From contig NC_063057.1 in assembly GCF_018812025.1 (NCBI RefSeq), positions 21,499,138 to 21,563,137 of the forward strand: a stretch of 64,000 nucleotides of DNA, written 5' to 3'. The notes beneath the pieces were generated by a model. That model made no database searches. It was not told where the DNA came from and saw only the letters and a program-made list of their open reading frames with translations. The position numbers and the translations under genes were made by a program. Numbering within the stretch: position 1 is the first letter of the stretch; every line of letters begins with the position of its first letter. Below, one piece after another: positions 1-9,207 of the stretch. Origin of the DNA: Megalobrama amblycephala (lineage: Eukaryota; Chordata; Actinopteri; Cypriniformes; Xenocyprididae).

Positions 1-117
1 GGTGTATATGACTTTCTTCTCTCTGGTGAACACAATCGGAGATATATTAACTAGAATGTACATTTCGTGAAGAAAATGTGAATGCTGCTTGCAGTGGCAA
101 AACTTGGCACTCTTGAT

Positions 118-430
118 TATCATGATGCTAACACCATTAGCATGCTGCTACCATGTTTTTGGCAAAACGCTAACATGATTAACATGTTGCTAGTATCATG
201 TTAGCATTATTACCATGTTGTTACCATGTTTCACAAGATGCTAATGTGATTAGCATGATGCTAACATGATTAGCATTCTACTAGCATTATGCTAACACAA
301 TTAGCATGCTACTAGCATGATGTTAACACATTTTTACTTGTTTATGTCATGTTTAAACCCTAAGCTAACTGCTATTAGCATGTAGCTATTCTATGCTAGC
401 ATGTGTAGCATGTTGCAAGTCCAGTTTGTT
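118..430. repeat. Degenerate tandem repeat, GCTAAC/TTAGCAT motifs
   Basis: Short motifs such as GCTAACATGATTAGCAT, 'gctactagcatgatg' and 'ccatgttgttaccatg' recur with small variations over about 300 bp. There is no long reading frame. It reads as a decayed minisatellite of roughly 15-30 bp irregular units. Confidence 0.6.
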
Positions 431-770
431 AGCATGAGTCAAAAAAGCCAACCCCCATGTCTCTACGATGTTCTGATGCAGAGATATAGGTCTTGATAAA
501 CGGTTGCTAGGGTACTCTGTTTGGTTGCTAGGGAGTGGCTTGGCAGCTCCCAATGATGATACTCCAAAGGCTGCTTGCCAGTATGCCTTTGGCAAGCACC
601 ATTAATAAATATCCTGATGCATCCAAGCTTTAAAATGGCAGTGAGTGGGATCAATGCAAAGTGTAAAAAAAGTGTAAAATTTAACCATATTTAACAAGTT
701 AAGTAAAATATCTTGCTTCTGCCAGACTGCCTTCCGTATTCAACTTATGAAGAAAGTGTAAAATTAAAAT

Positions 771-837
771 ACCTAGGATTGCTTGAGGGTGAGTAAAGCT
801 TGGGCTAATTTTCATTTGAAAGTGAACTAATCCTTTA
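771..837. repeat. One end of a 'gagggtgagtaaa' type MITE
   Basis: The sequence 'ttgagggtgagtaaa' followed by 'ttttcatttgaaagtgaac' and 'taatcctttaa' matches the right end of the palindromic MITE family also found at 23990-24315, 37474-38204, 59962-60025 and 61887-62950. Only one end is visible. The stretch 431-770 before it shows nothing recognisable. Confidence 0.55.
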
Positions 838-871
838 ATTCAGTAATCAAATAATTTACAGAAACACTGAC

Positions 872-1513
872 CATGAAGAAAATGCAGATAAACGGATGCA
901 TCAGTTCCTTGTTTTTGTCCATTCACAAATTGTTGGCAGATGTAACGCCCATAATCTTCTTGTGTGATTTTCTTGATGTTCAGAGAGCAGTCAGACCCCA
1001 CACTCAGTCTCTCACGTCTCTCTGTGTCATTCTTCTTTATCCCTGAATTAATCAGTTAAACTGTCTCTGAATGTCTGATATAGATCCATGTAGTTGATGT
1101 GCAGTCAGGAAGAGCATTATTACAGGGCAGACTGACATTTTCACCAGATCTGCTGAACACGTGAGTCTCATCCACTCCACTGGTACCTACATATTAATAT
1201 AAAATAGCAAAATAATATAGTTATTTATTTAATATTTAATGACATACAGAAAATAGTTTCTTGATTATGAAAAACTAAAGTAATATTCAACATATACTGA
1301 CACAAAATTTCAGCAAGACAAAACCATGTACTCTCAATCCAACTCTTTGCCAATCTCTGTACCAAAGTAAATCAATTATTTTTTAACAAACGGTTGTTCA
1401 CATTATACATGTCTTGTATAATATCTTATAGACCATATAAAGATTTCTTTACCTGTCAGAAGTGGACAGAGAATGGTCAGTCCCAGCAGACACATGTGAC
1501 ACTGATCAGCCAT
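872..1513 (-). pseudogene. Ig-superfamily receptor-like gene, exons 1-2, with nonsense codon
   Basis: On the minus strand, exon 1 (1513-1453) encodes a signal peptide starting MADQCHMCLLGLTILC and ends at a CAG|GTAAAG donor. Exon 2 (1186-872) follows a TAG acceptor, joins in phase 1 (typical of Ig-domain genes), is 315 nt long, and ends again in phase 1 at a GTCAGT donor. It encodes one V-type Ig domain: first cysteine in SLPCNN, tryptophan in TTWIYI, the loop LSVGSDCSLNI, and the C-terminal motif EDYGRYIC with the second cysteine. The codon after 'SETV' (1056-1058, minus) is TAA, one substitution from the GAA (Glu) I would expect. No transmembrane or later exons are seen below 872. Cyprinids carry large families of such receptors; which one this is cannot be told. 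It is either a pseudogene or a null allele. Confidence 0.75.
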
Positions 1514-2041
1514 TTTCTGTTTCTGTCAGTCTGTCTTTTTGTTCTTTCTTTAAACATCATCAGCCCCTCCTGTGGTTGTTAACTTCCTCTGATATTTAGT
1601 GCTGACACTATATACAGCTGCATTTCACTGACGCTAAACTGATGCATGATAAAGAAGTATATACTGTTTAAAGCAGTTTAGTTTGTTCTGAAAGTGAGGG
1701 GCCACTGAAACTTATGACTGTAATTTTCATGTGCACTGAAATAAATGATACAGCAACTGGGAAAGAAAAGTCAGAAAAATCGGCTACAATTAACATATAA
1801 AGGTCATTTATTTGTTGCGTTTCTCCAAAATTTTAATGTAACTGAAAGTTTTATTTTATGGTATCACCATAATTGCTTTTATCATTTTCATATTGCATTT
1901 GTTTTCTAGTTAGTACTTCACCCAACTGAAAACTCATGCGGAAGGTTTGTTAAAATAATACCAAAATACAATTAACTCAGAAACTAAAAAACAAGGAGAC
2001 TGAGAACACCAATATCACAGCCATAGAAGGACAAGAAACAC

Positions 2042-2310
2042 TAGAGGTGCTTCTCAATAGCCTCAAATGCTTCCTTGTTTCTTTGTTCCTCTGTTCTCCA
2101 GCCTGTGACCTGGAAAAATATCAAAGAAAGACATCTTAAAGGACATCTCAGTTCTCTATTTGCACCATGAGGAGGCGAGGAACGAGGAGTAAGGAAGCTT
2201 CCAGAAGACTGAGCGAGGGTGCACAGGTGTATCCTGTGCGGAGGTCTGAGCTGAGACGTGAGGAAAGGTAACGAGGATGCACATATAAGAATGGAGAAGC
2301 ACCCTAGAGC
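2042..2310. mobile_element. Small MITE with TIRs
   Basis: The left end 'ctagaggtgcttctc' is an imperfect inverted match of the right end 'gagaagcaccctag', about 270 bp apart. The interior holds inverted purine/pyrimidine-rich stretches ('cttccttgtttc' against 'gaggaacgagg'). There is no coding potential. Confidence 0.55.
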
Positions 2311-3404
2311 TTATAATACACAAAGGCTAGTAGGACACACCTGAAGAAACAATCAAAGACTAATGAGGGGAACAAGAATACTTCAAAATAAGAGTCCTCG
2401 AAACAAAAGCACATGGAACAAAAAAACAGGGAATGTTACACATTATTTCGTAATAATAACAATATATTTATATCAGTTGTGAGAACTGTCCACTCTATAA
2501 TCCAACCATAATCATCCACCAGCACTCTAAACACACATCAGAACTACAAACTCTTTCACGTTTAAAAATGCTAAAAGCAGCAATATATTTATATTATAAG
2601 GACCTTCAAGTATTGCCTGTTAATTGTGTATTGTAACTAAAGTAGTTGTGCTCATTTATTGTTCTTTTTTTCTCAGCCCTAATGGTTGTCTTTTTACTCT
2701 TTATATTATGGTGTGCTAGTATTCTCAGAGCTGTGGGTGCAATGTCGAGGTGTGGAACATGTTAGTAAAGAGTGTGAAAACTGTTCGTTTGACCACACTT
2801 GTTCAACTTACAGCGTGTGGGTTGATGTGACTTACCATCACTGAACCCACTTTAAACTGATGAACTCTCACACATTCACAGTTCCTCTTCTTTCTTTAAG
2901 CTGCTGCATGGTTTTAAACTCTGTAACTTTTCAGTTCATGATAGCATACTTTCAACATGTTTAATAAACAGAAATTAAACACAATTTTAATTTATTAAAC
3001 AAACAAAATACTCAAATGAGTTTGGAACCATTCTGTTCCACAGCATTGATTATTGTGGTAGAGGTCAAATTTATCTAACCCTAGCATCATGTTAAAAGTG
3101 TCTAAGTGGGTGCTGCTGGTTCTCTGCCAGAATCACACTTTTTAGTGTCACAGTGAAGAGGTTAGAAAAAAAAAAAGATCATACAAAATTACAAATACTG
3201 TGGCCTTAGGTGATGGAGCTGCAATATCCTGGTTCAGGCTCTAATCTGCTCTCACTGTCATTACTGCATCTCACACTCTAATGAATGACTAAAGGTCAGA
3301 ACAGCAGAATCAATACAGAATCAACTGTATTAAATAAATAATCATATATTTATTTATGAATCATATATTTATATATTTATAATCATATATTTATTTATGA
3401 ATCA
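2311..3404. other. AT-rich DNA without recognised genes
   Basis: No reading frame, splice-bounded exon or terminal repeat could be supported. Just upstream of the LINE, 3325-3405 holds short A/T repeats of the type 'aatcatatatttatttatg', which may be the LINE target site or slippage. Confidence 0.5.
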
Positions 3405-3688
3405 TATATGATCACTAATCACTTCCTGCTTCGCTACTGTTCGGACGCTCTTGCTTACAGCTCCGCGCTTTGCTCTATTGCTTTTATATTTTATCTCCTA
3501 ATTTTAACTACAGCAAATCGGCACAGTGCTCAAACGACAAATCTTGGCAACAACAATCTTTTTAACTGGAAGAATTGCTACAAAAAAAGGGGAATTTTTA
3601 TCCAACCAGCCTCCCACTGACCGCCATCAGCTTACATTCCGGAGAAGGGAAAACACAGCTGCCTACATCCAAAAGGATTAGAAATAAT

Positions 3689-5263
3689 ATGCCTCTTCTG
3701 GTTGAAGAATCTACCTGCTGCACAAACTGCCACAGACTTCTACAAAGGATTGCAGTTCTTGAAACAAAGTTACTTGCGGGACTACCAAACCAGAAGGAAC
3801 ACACAACAGAGCTTCGTCATGGACGTCCTCAGCACAAAGCCGGTGAGTCCCATGAATCTAATGCCCCTAAACAGACCGTACTGAGTGCCGGAACTGATCA
3901 GCACATTAATCGATGGCACACACAGGGAGCGAGACCCAAAGGCACTCGAGACATCAGATTGTCACGAGTATCACATATTAATGCAGTAGCATCCTCTACC
4001 CCAAACACTAGCTCCCTACCACCGCCAATACATCTGGAGAACAGATTTGAAGTGTTAATGAATGTGGGTGAGGAATCTCCAGACTTGATGAATGTGGGTG
4101 AGGAATCCCCAAACATGATCGGACACAGATCAAATCAGCCAGCAGCTAACACCGATGCTAACTGCCGCTCAAGGTTGAACAGTCAGCGGCACTCAGCTCT
4201 TAGAGCAGCCGAGCCCAGGACTCTGATAGTGGGTGACTCTATTATCAGAAACATTAGCAGCAGGGATACAACTACATGCTGCCTTCCACAAGCAACAGTT
4301 TCTGATGTAAACAGGGAACTTAAGAGCATTCTGATGAAATATAAGACTGCAAATCGACTAATCATTCATGTGGGGAAGAATGATATTCGGAAGGAGCAGT
4401 CAGAACTCCTTAAGAGGGATTTCAATGAACTTTTTGAAATGCTTAAAAGACTAAAAGTTCAGTCGTTCATCAGTGGACCACTCCCAGCAAGAGGAACAAA
4501 TAGATTTACACGGTTGCTTGGACTTAACACATGGCTGCAAAAAACCTGCAACTTAAAAGGACTGAACTTCATCGACAACTTCAATCTGTTCTGGAGTCAG
4601 AGACAATTGTTCACTCATGATGGCCTGCACCCAAACAAACTGGGCTCAAGAGTGCTAAAGGACAATATCTACTTCTGCCTCCATCATCCTTCAGCAGTGT
4701 GTGCAAATCCACTCAACCTGAATGGCACAAACACACCTGGACAGAGTACAACTGACCACAGGACTTCACTTCAGCAGCTGAATGGACATGCGGTTGACAC
4801 TTCCCACAAGCTCAATGATAACACCATGCAGCCACAACAACCACTGCTCACGGACACAATCCTAACTGAGCCCTGCCCACAGAGCTCACCAAGAGACAGT
4901 GACGTGTTAGAACTGCTCCAAGATTCAGCACCCAAGGACGACTTTTGGGAAAACAGCCAGGGAAGCCAGGACAGCATATTACAGCCTCCGGTAACACCAG
5001 AGCAACAGCCCCTCTCACCGGACACGTTATCCCTCTCTCCAGCATCCCCTCTTCTGTGCTTTTCAGAGAAAATGGAAGAACTGGTGTATGCTGGAACCAA
5101 ACTCTCCCACTGTTTTGCTGCGAGCCCCCAGATATCAACAAAAAAGCGTCAAGCCCGAAACCACCAAAGCCTGTGGGCCCAGCTCGGCCACCCCCTCCTC
5201 CTGCGAGAGCTCTTCGGCCCCTGCCACAACGCCAGGGCCCTCACCCTCCTCCATCTGTTCTAG
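3689..5263 (+). CDS. LINE ORF1 protein, coiled-coil/Cys motif plus SGNH esterase-like domain
   Basis: ORF1 proteins of L2/CR1-type LINEs bind the element RNA; some carry an esterase (SGNH) domain, as described for zebrafish L2 and CR1 elements. The frame is open from 3575, but only through a TTG codon. The first ATG is at 3689 (MPLLVEESTCCTNC), giving 524 residues. A Cys-rich N-terminus and short coiled coil (CHRLLQRIAVLETKL) come first. A polar, Pro/Ser-rich linker with a tandem copy of MNVGEESP follows. The esterase block begins at LIVGDSIIRN (Ser about residue 184) and continues through HVGKND (about residue 227) to HDGLHPN (about residue 311). The usual HVGTND reads HVGKND here. The last 38 residues after a run of A's (5140-5146) are unlike the Pro-rich continuation in the -1 frame, which runs to a TGA at 5296; see findings. 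Confidence 0.85.
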   Translation: MPLLVEESTCCTNCHRLLQRIAVLETKLLAGLPNQKEHTTELRHGRPQHKAGESHESNAPKQTVLSAGTDQHINRWHTQGARPKGTRDIRLSRVSHINAVASSTPNTSSLPPPIHLENRFEVLMNVGEESPDLMNVGEESPNMIGHRSNQPAANTDANCRSRLNSQRHSALRAAEPRTLIVGDSIIRNISSRDTTTCCLPQATVSDVNRELKSILMKYKTANRLIIHVGKNDIRKEQSELLKRDFNELFEMLKRLKVQSFISGPLPARGTNRFTRLLGLNTWLQKTCNLKGLNFIDNFNLFWSQRQLFTHDGLHPNKLGSRVLKDNIYFCLHHPSAVCANPLNLNGTNTPGQSTTDHRTSLQQLNGHAVDTSHKLNDNTMQPQQPLLTDTILTEPCPQSSPRDSDVLELLQDSAPKDDFWENSQGSQDSILQPPVTPEQQPLSPDTLSLSPASPLLCFSEKMEELVYAGTKLSHCFAASPQISTKKRQARNHQSLWAQLGHPLLLRELFGPCHNARALTLLHLF

Positions 5264-5298
5264 GTGAATCAAAAACAACCGATAACAGCTCTCAGTGA

Positions 5299-8200
5299 TG
5301 TGTGTCGGGTCCCCGCTACGATAACAGTGACTTTATCAATTGTTTACAGAACAAGCGGGAACCCAGTGTGCCTGTAGCTTTCTCTATTTCTGTTTTATTA
5401 CGTTATAGAAAGCCTAAGGCCTTTTCAAACCGTTTGGCAAACCCATTTAATCTGCTACCTATTACACGTCAAACTAAGATTACTGTAGAGACAGAAAGTA
5501 AGACTGTTAAGTTAGCACTTTTAAACATCCGCTCACTTAAAAATAAATCACTTCTAGTCAATGACTTAATAACCACAAACAACCTAGATTTTATGCTTCT
5601 AAATGAAACATGGCTTGAAGATAGCTGCAGTGCAACAATCCTGAATGAAACAGCCCCTCCTAACTTTACTTTTATGAGTGTCTGCAGAGCTGTTAGGAGA
5701 GGTGGAGGTGTTGCTGCTCTATTTAAAGATGTCTATCAATGCAAGCAAGTGTCATTTGGTGATTACTTGTCTTTCGAATACTTGGGTATTGTGTTAAAAG
5801 GTGCTCCTCGCATTCTACTTATAGTTATTTACAGGCCTCCAAAATACTCTCCAGCCTTTGTGGAGGACTTTACAGAACTGTTATCAGCAATTTCCTCAGA
5901 GTTTGACTGTTTTGCTATTAATGGGGACTTTAACATCCACATAGAAAATGCAGAATCCAATATGGCAAAAGAAATTCTAACAGTTTTGCATACTTTTGAT
6001 CTGACTCAGCATGTACATGGACCCACACACAATCGTGGACATACACTAGATTTAATTATTAGTAAGGGTCTAAACATTTCATCCATTGTCATTAAGGATG
6101 TAGCACTATCTGATCATTTCTGTATTTTCTTTGATCTATTGATCTCTCTGACTGTTGAAGCTAGATCTATCTCGGTCAAAAAGCGATGCTTAAATGAGAA
6201 TACTAGTGCTCTGTTTATGAAGGCTATATCTTTAACACTAAGCATATCTGCAGACTCTGTTGATTTTCTCTTTGATTCTTTTAACTCAAAAGTACAGAAC
6301 ATTATTGATAACATTGCTCCTGTGAAAGTCAGGAAGAAGAGTGGCAGGCAAAAAGCACCATGGAGAAACTCAACAACAGTGCAAAATATGAAAAGAGAAT
6401 GCAGAAAAGCTGAGCGGATGTGGCGAAAGACAAAACTTGAAATCCACTATAACATCTATAAAAATAACCTTCATGCTTTCAATGTGGAACTAGGGAAAGC
6501 TAGACAGACCTTCTTCTCAAATATTATAAACAGAAACTTAAACAACACCCGCACTCTTTTTGCTACTGTAGAGAGACTAACAAACCCCCCAAGTCAGATT
6601 CCCAGTGAAATGCTCTCAGACAGCAAATGTTGTGAGTTTGCTTCCTTCTTCTCTGAGAAAATTAATAATATCAGAAAGGCGATCAGCACATCCTTGAGCT
6701 GCACTGGGGTAAAACAGATCAGATCACAACCTCAGAAAGTAGCCATTATGTCTGTTTTTGAAGCAATTGATAGTAAAATTTTGGAAGAAATAGTACAGCA
6801 CCTTAAAACATCAATCTGTGCCCTTGACACCCTTCCCACATCTTTTTTCAAAAGCGTGTTTAACTGTTTAGAAGCAGATCTCCTAGAAGTGGTAAATGCC
6901 TCACTTCTCTCTGGGACTTTTCCAAAATCCCTGAAAACTGCAGTTGTTAAGCCCCTCCTGAAAAAGAGCAATCTGGATAACACCATATTGAGCAACTACA
7001 GACCAATCTCAAATCTTCCTTTCATAGGCAAGATCATTGAAAAAGTTGTTTTCAATCAGCTGAACAAATTCTTAAGTTTGAATGGGTACTTTGACAACTT
7101 TCAATCTGGTTTCCGACCGCATCACAGCACAGAGACAGCACTCATAAAGATAATAAATGATATTCGCCTAAACACAGATGCAGGTAAATTATCAGTGCTG
7201 GTTCTACTCGACCTCAGTGCTGCGTTTGACACTGTGGATCACAACATTCTTCTTGACAGGCTGGAAAACTGGGTTGGGCTTTCTGGGATGGTTCTTAAAT
7301 GGTTCAGGTCATACTTAGAAGGGAGAGGTTATTATGTGAGTATCGGTGACCATAAGTCTGAGTGGACATCCATGACATGCGGAGTCCCTCAAGGTTCAAT
7401 ACTTGCACCCCTCCTGTTCAACCTATATATGCTACCACTGAGCCAAATAATGAGAAAGAACCAAATTGCATATCACAGCTATGCAGATGACACCCAGATT
7501 TACCTTGCGTTATCACCTAACGACTACAGCCCCATTGACTCCCTGTACCAATGCATTGATGAAATTAAAAATTGGATGTGCCAAAACTTCCTTCAGTTAA
7601 ACAAAGACAAAACTGAAGTCATTGCGTTTGGAAACAAAGATGAAGTTCTCAAAGTGAACACGTACCTTCACTCTAGGGGTCAAGCAACTAAAAATCAAGT
7701 CAGGAATCTTGGTGTGATTTTGGAGTCAGATATGAGTTTCAGTAGCCATGTAAAGACAATAACTAAATCAGCATATTATCATCTCAAAAATATTGCAAGA
7801 ATTAGATGCTTTGTCTCCAGTCAAGACTTAGAGAAACTTGTTCATGCTTTCATCACCAGCAGGGTGGATTATTGTAATGGACTCCTCACTGGCCTTCCCA
7901 AAAAGACCATAAGACAGCTGCAGCTCGTACAAAACACTGCTGCCAGGATTCTGAGCAGAACCAGAAAACATGAACACATCACACCAGTCCTCAGGTCCTT
8001 GCACTGGCTTCCAGTTGCATTTAGAATTGATTTTAAAGTACTGTTACTTGTTTATAAATCACTCAATGGCCTAGGACCCCAATACATTACGGATATGCTC
8101 ACAGAATATAAACCTAACAGATCACTCAGATCATCAGGATCATGTCACTTAGAAATACCCAGGGTTCACTCAAAGCAGGGAGAGTCTGCTTTTAGCTGTT

Positions 8201-8313
8201 ACGCCAGTCGCAGCTGGAACCAGCTTCCAGAAGAGATCAGGTGTGCTCCAACAGTAGCCACATTCAAATCAAGACTCAAAACACATCTTTTTACCTATGC
8301 ATTTGCAGATTGA
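5299..8313 (+). CDS. LINE ORF2: AP-like endonuclease and reverse transcriptase
   Basis: This protein nicks target DNA and primes reverse transcription of the LINE RNA. The N-terminal exonuclease/endonuclease/phosphatase domain shows LNIRSLKNKS, LNETWL, YRPPK, NGDFNIH and SDHFCIFFDL (catalytic His). The reverse transcriptase follows: NYRPISNLPF, GFRPHHSTETAL, LLDLSAAFDTVDH (first catalytic Asp), GVPQGSILAPLLF, and the YADD box at 7480-7491 (about residue 727). The L2-type C-terminal region includes RNLGVILESDMSF, SRVDYCNGLL and LHWLPV, ending at HLFTYAFAD. The frame has no stop from 5299 to 8311. The first in-frame ATG is at 5593, inside the endonuclease and after its first catalytic motif, so translation must begin upstream by GTG (5302), reinitiation, readthrough or frameshifting. 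The in-frame TGA at 5296-5298 is immediately upstream. Confidence 0.92.
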   Translation, partial: CVSGPRYDNSDFINCLQNKREPSVPVAFSISVLLRYRKPKAFSNRLANPFNLLPITRQTKITVETESKTVKLALLNIRSLKNKSLLVNDLITTNNLDFMLLNETWLEDSCSATILNETAPPNFTFMSVCRAVRRGGGVAALFKDVYQCKQVSFGDYLSFEYLGIVLKGAPRILLIVIYRPPKYSPAFVEDFTELLSAISSEFDCFAINGDFNIHIENAESNMAKEILTVLHTFDLTQHVHGPTHNRGHTLDLIISKGLNISSIVIKDVALSDHFCIFFDLLISLTVEARSISVKKRCLNENTSALFMKAISLTLSISADSVDFLFDSFNSKVQNIIDNIAPVKVRKKSGRQKAPWRNSTTVQNMKRECRKAERMWRKTKLEIHYNIYKNNLHAFNVELGKARQTFFSNIINRNLNNTRTLFATVERLTNPPSQIPSEMLSDSKCCEFASFFSEKINNIRKAISTSLSCTGVKQIRSQPQKVAIMSVFEAIDSKILEEIVQHLKTSICALDTLPTSFFKSVFNCLEADLLEVVNASLLSGTFPKSLKTAVVKPLLKKSNLDNTILSNYRPISNLPFIGKIIEKVVFNQLNKFLSLNGYFDNFQSGFRPHHSTETALIKIINDIRLNTDAGKLSVLVLLDLSAAFDTVDHNILLDRLENWVGLSGMVLKWFRSYLEGRGYYVSIGDHKSEWTSMTCGVPQGSILAPLLFNLYMLPLSQIMRKNQIAYHSYADDTQIYLALSPNDYSPIDSLYQCIDEIKNWMCQNFLQLNKDKTEVIAFGNKDEVLKVNTYLHSRGQATKNQVRNLGVILESDMSFSSHVKTITKSAYYHLKNIARIRCFVSSQDLEKLVHAFITSRVDYCNGLLTGLPKKTIRQLQLVQNTAARILSRTRKHEHITPVLRSLHWLPVAFRIDFKVLLLVYKSLNGLGPQYITDMLTEYKPNRSLRSSGSCHLEIPRVHSKQGESAFSCYASRSWNQLPEEIRCAPTVATFKSRLKTHLFTYAFAD

Positions 8314-8960
8314 GCACTGTGCTATGTCCGAACTGATTGCACTTTATTTTATATGTATTATCTCTTTATTCTTTTAATAATTTTTCCTGTTTTTATTTCA
8401 TTTTAATGTATTTTATCTTGTTATTTCTTTTATATATTTTTAATGCATTTTAAATATTGCTGTCTGTTTGAAAAAGTTGGGAGAATTAGGAAGAAAGCAT
8501 TTGTGATTAGGTTAAAATTTGGTAAATTTGGACAAACCATGGGGAAATTTGAGATGTGATGGATGGTTAAGATATCTCTGGATTACAGTCAGGACACTTT
8601 CCAAAGGGGAAATTTCCAAAGGGGAAATTTGAACTGTGTTGCATAGATAAGATATCTCCGGAAGGGGGTTTAGGGCTGTGTGGCGCGGTTTGAGGTGTCT
8701 TGGCAAAAGAGGAGATTGAAACTTTGTTTATCAGTTTGAAGTGCCTTAACAGGTCGCTAGAGAGCGGTCCTGTCGTGTGAGGTTTAGATCCACTCTGACG
8801 GCAACAACAACACAAAACTCCCTAAGACTTCCTAGCTCTTCCATCCAGATAGCAAAATTATCTGTTTTACTGTTATTCCTTATGTTTTATCTTTATTATT
8901 CTTCTTTATGTAAAGCACTTTGAATTACCATTGTGTATGAAATGTGCTATACAAATAAAA
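8314..8960 (+). other. LINE 3' UTR
   Basis: Noncoding tail of the LINE. It includes an internal segment (about 8475-8760) with short repeats such as 'ccaaaggggaaattt' occurring twice in tandem. The end shows the conserved L2 3' sequence 'gtaaagcactttgaa'. Confidence 0.7.
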
Positions 8961-9207
8961 TTGCCTTGCCTTGCCTTGCCTATTTATAGCTTAAATAGAC
9001 ATGAAAACAAGTGTCAGTGTGATGGTTGTTTTTGATATGACATGAAATAAATGTCTTATTTTCTTGTGTTAGACACTTAATTTGACTCAGTTTTTCTCAT
9101 TTTGTACTCAAAAAATATTGTGCTGGATTTAATTAAACTGTTGTCTATCCACAATTAAGTTGTATTAACTAAAGAAACTTAAATTGAACAAAGAATGTAT
9201 ATAAATT

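Larger units (their letters stand above)
3405..8980 (+). mobile_element. Near-full-length L2-clade LINE (non-LTR retrotransposon)
   Basis: Two long ORFs in LINE order (ORF1 with an esterase-like domain, ORF2 with endonuclease and reverse transcriptase) are followed by a roughly 670-bp 3' UTR. The 3' end has the L2-type feature 'aaagcactttgaa', then 'gtgctatacaaataaa', then a short TTGCC tandem tail (8961-8980). L2/CR1 elements end in short tandem repeats rather than poly(A). Both ORFs are open over their whole domains, so this is a young copy. The 5' boundary near 3405 is approximate, and no convincing target-site duplication could be fixed because the 5' flank is itself repetitive. Confidence 0.88.

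Noticed and set aside
1394..1582. Plus-strand 62-codon frame
   Set aside because: Antisense shadow of the Ig-gene signal-peptide exon.
4771..5141. Minus-strand frames of about 100 codons opposite ORF1
   Set aside because: Shadows of the LINE ORF1 linker, with low-complexity composition and no motifs.
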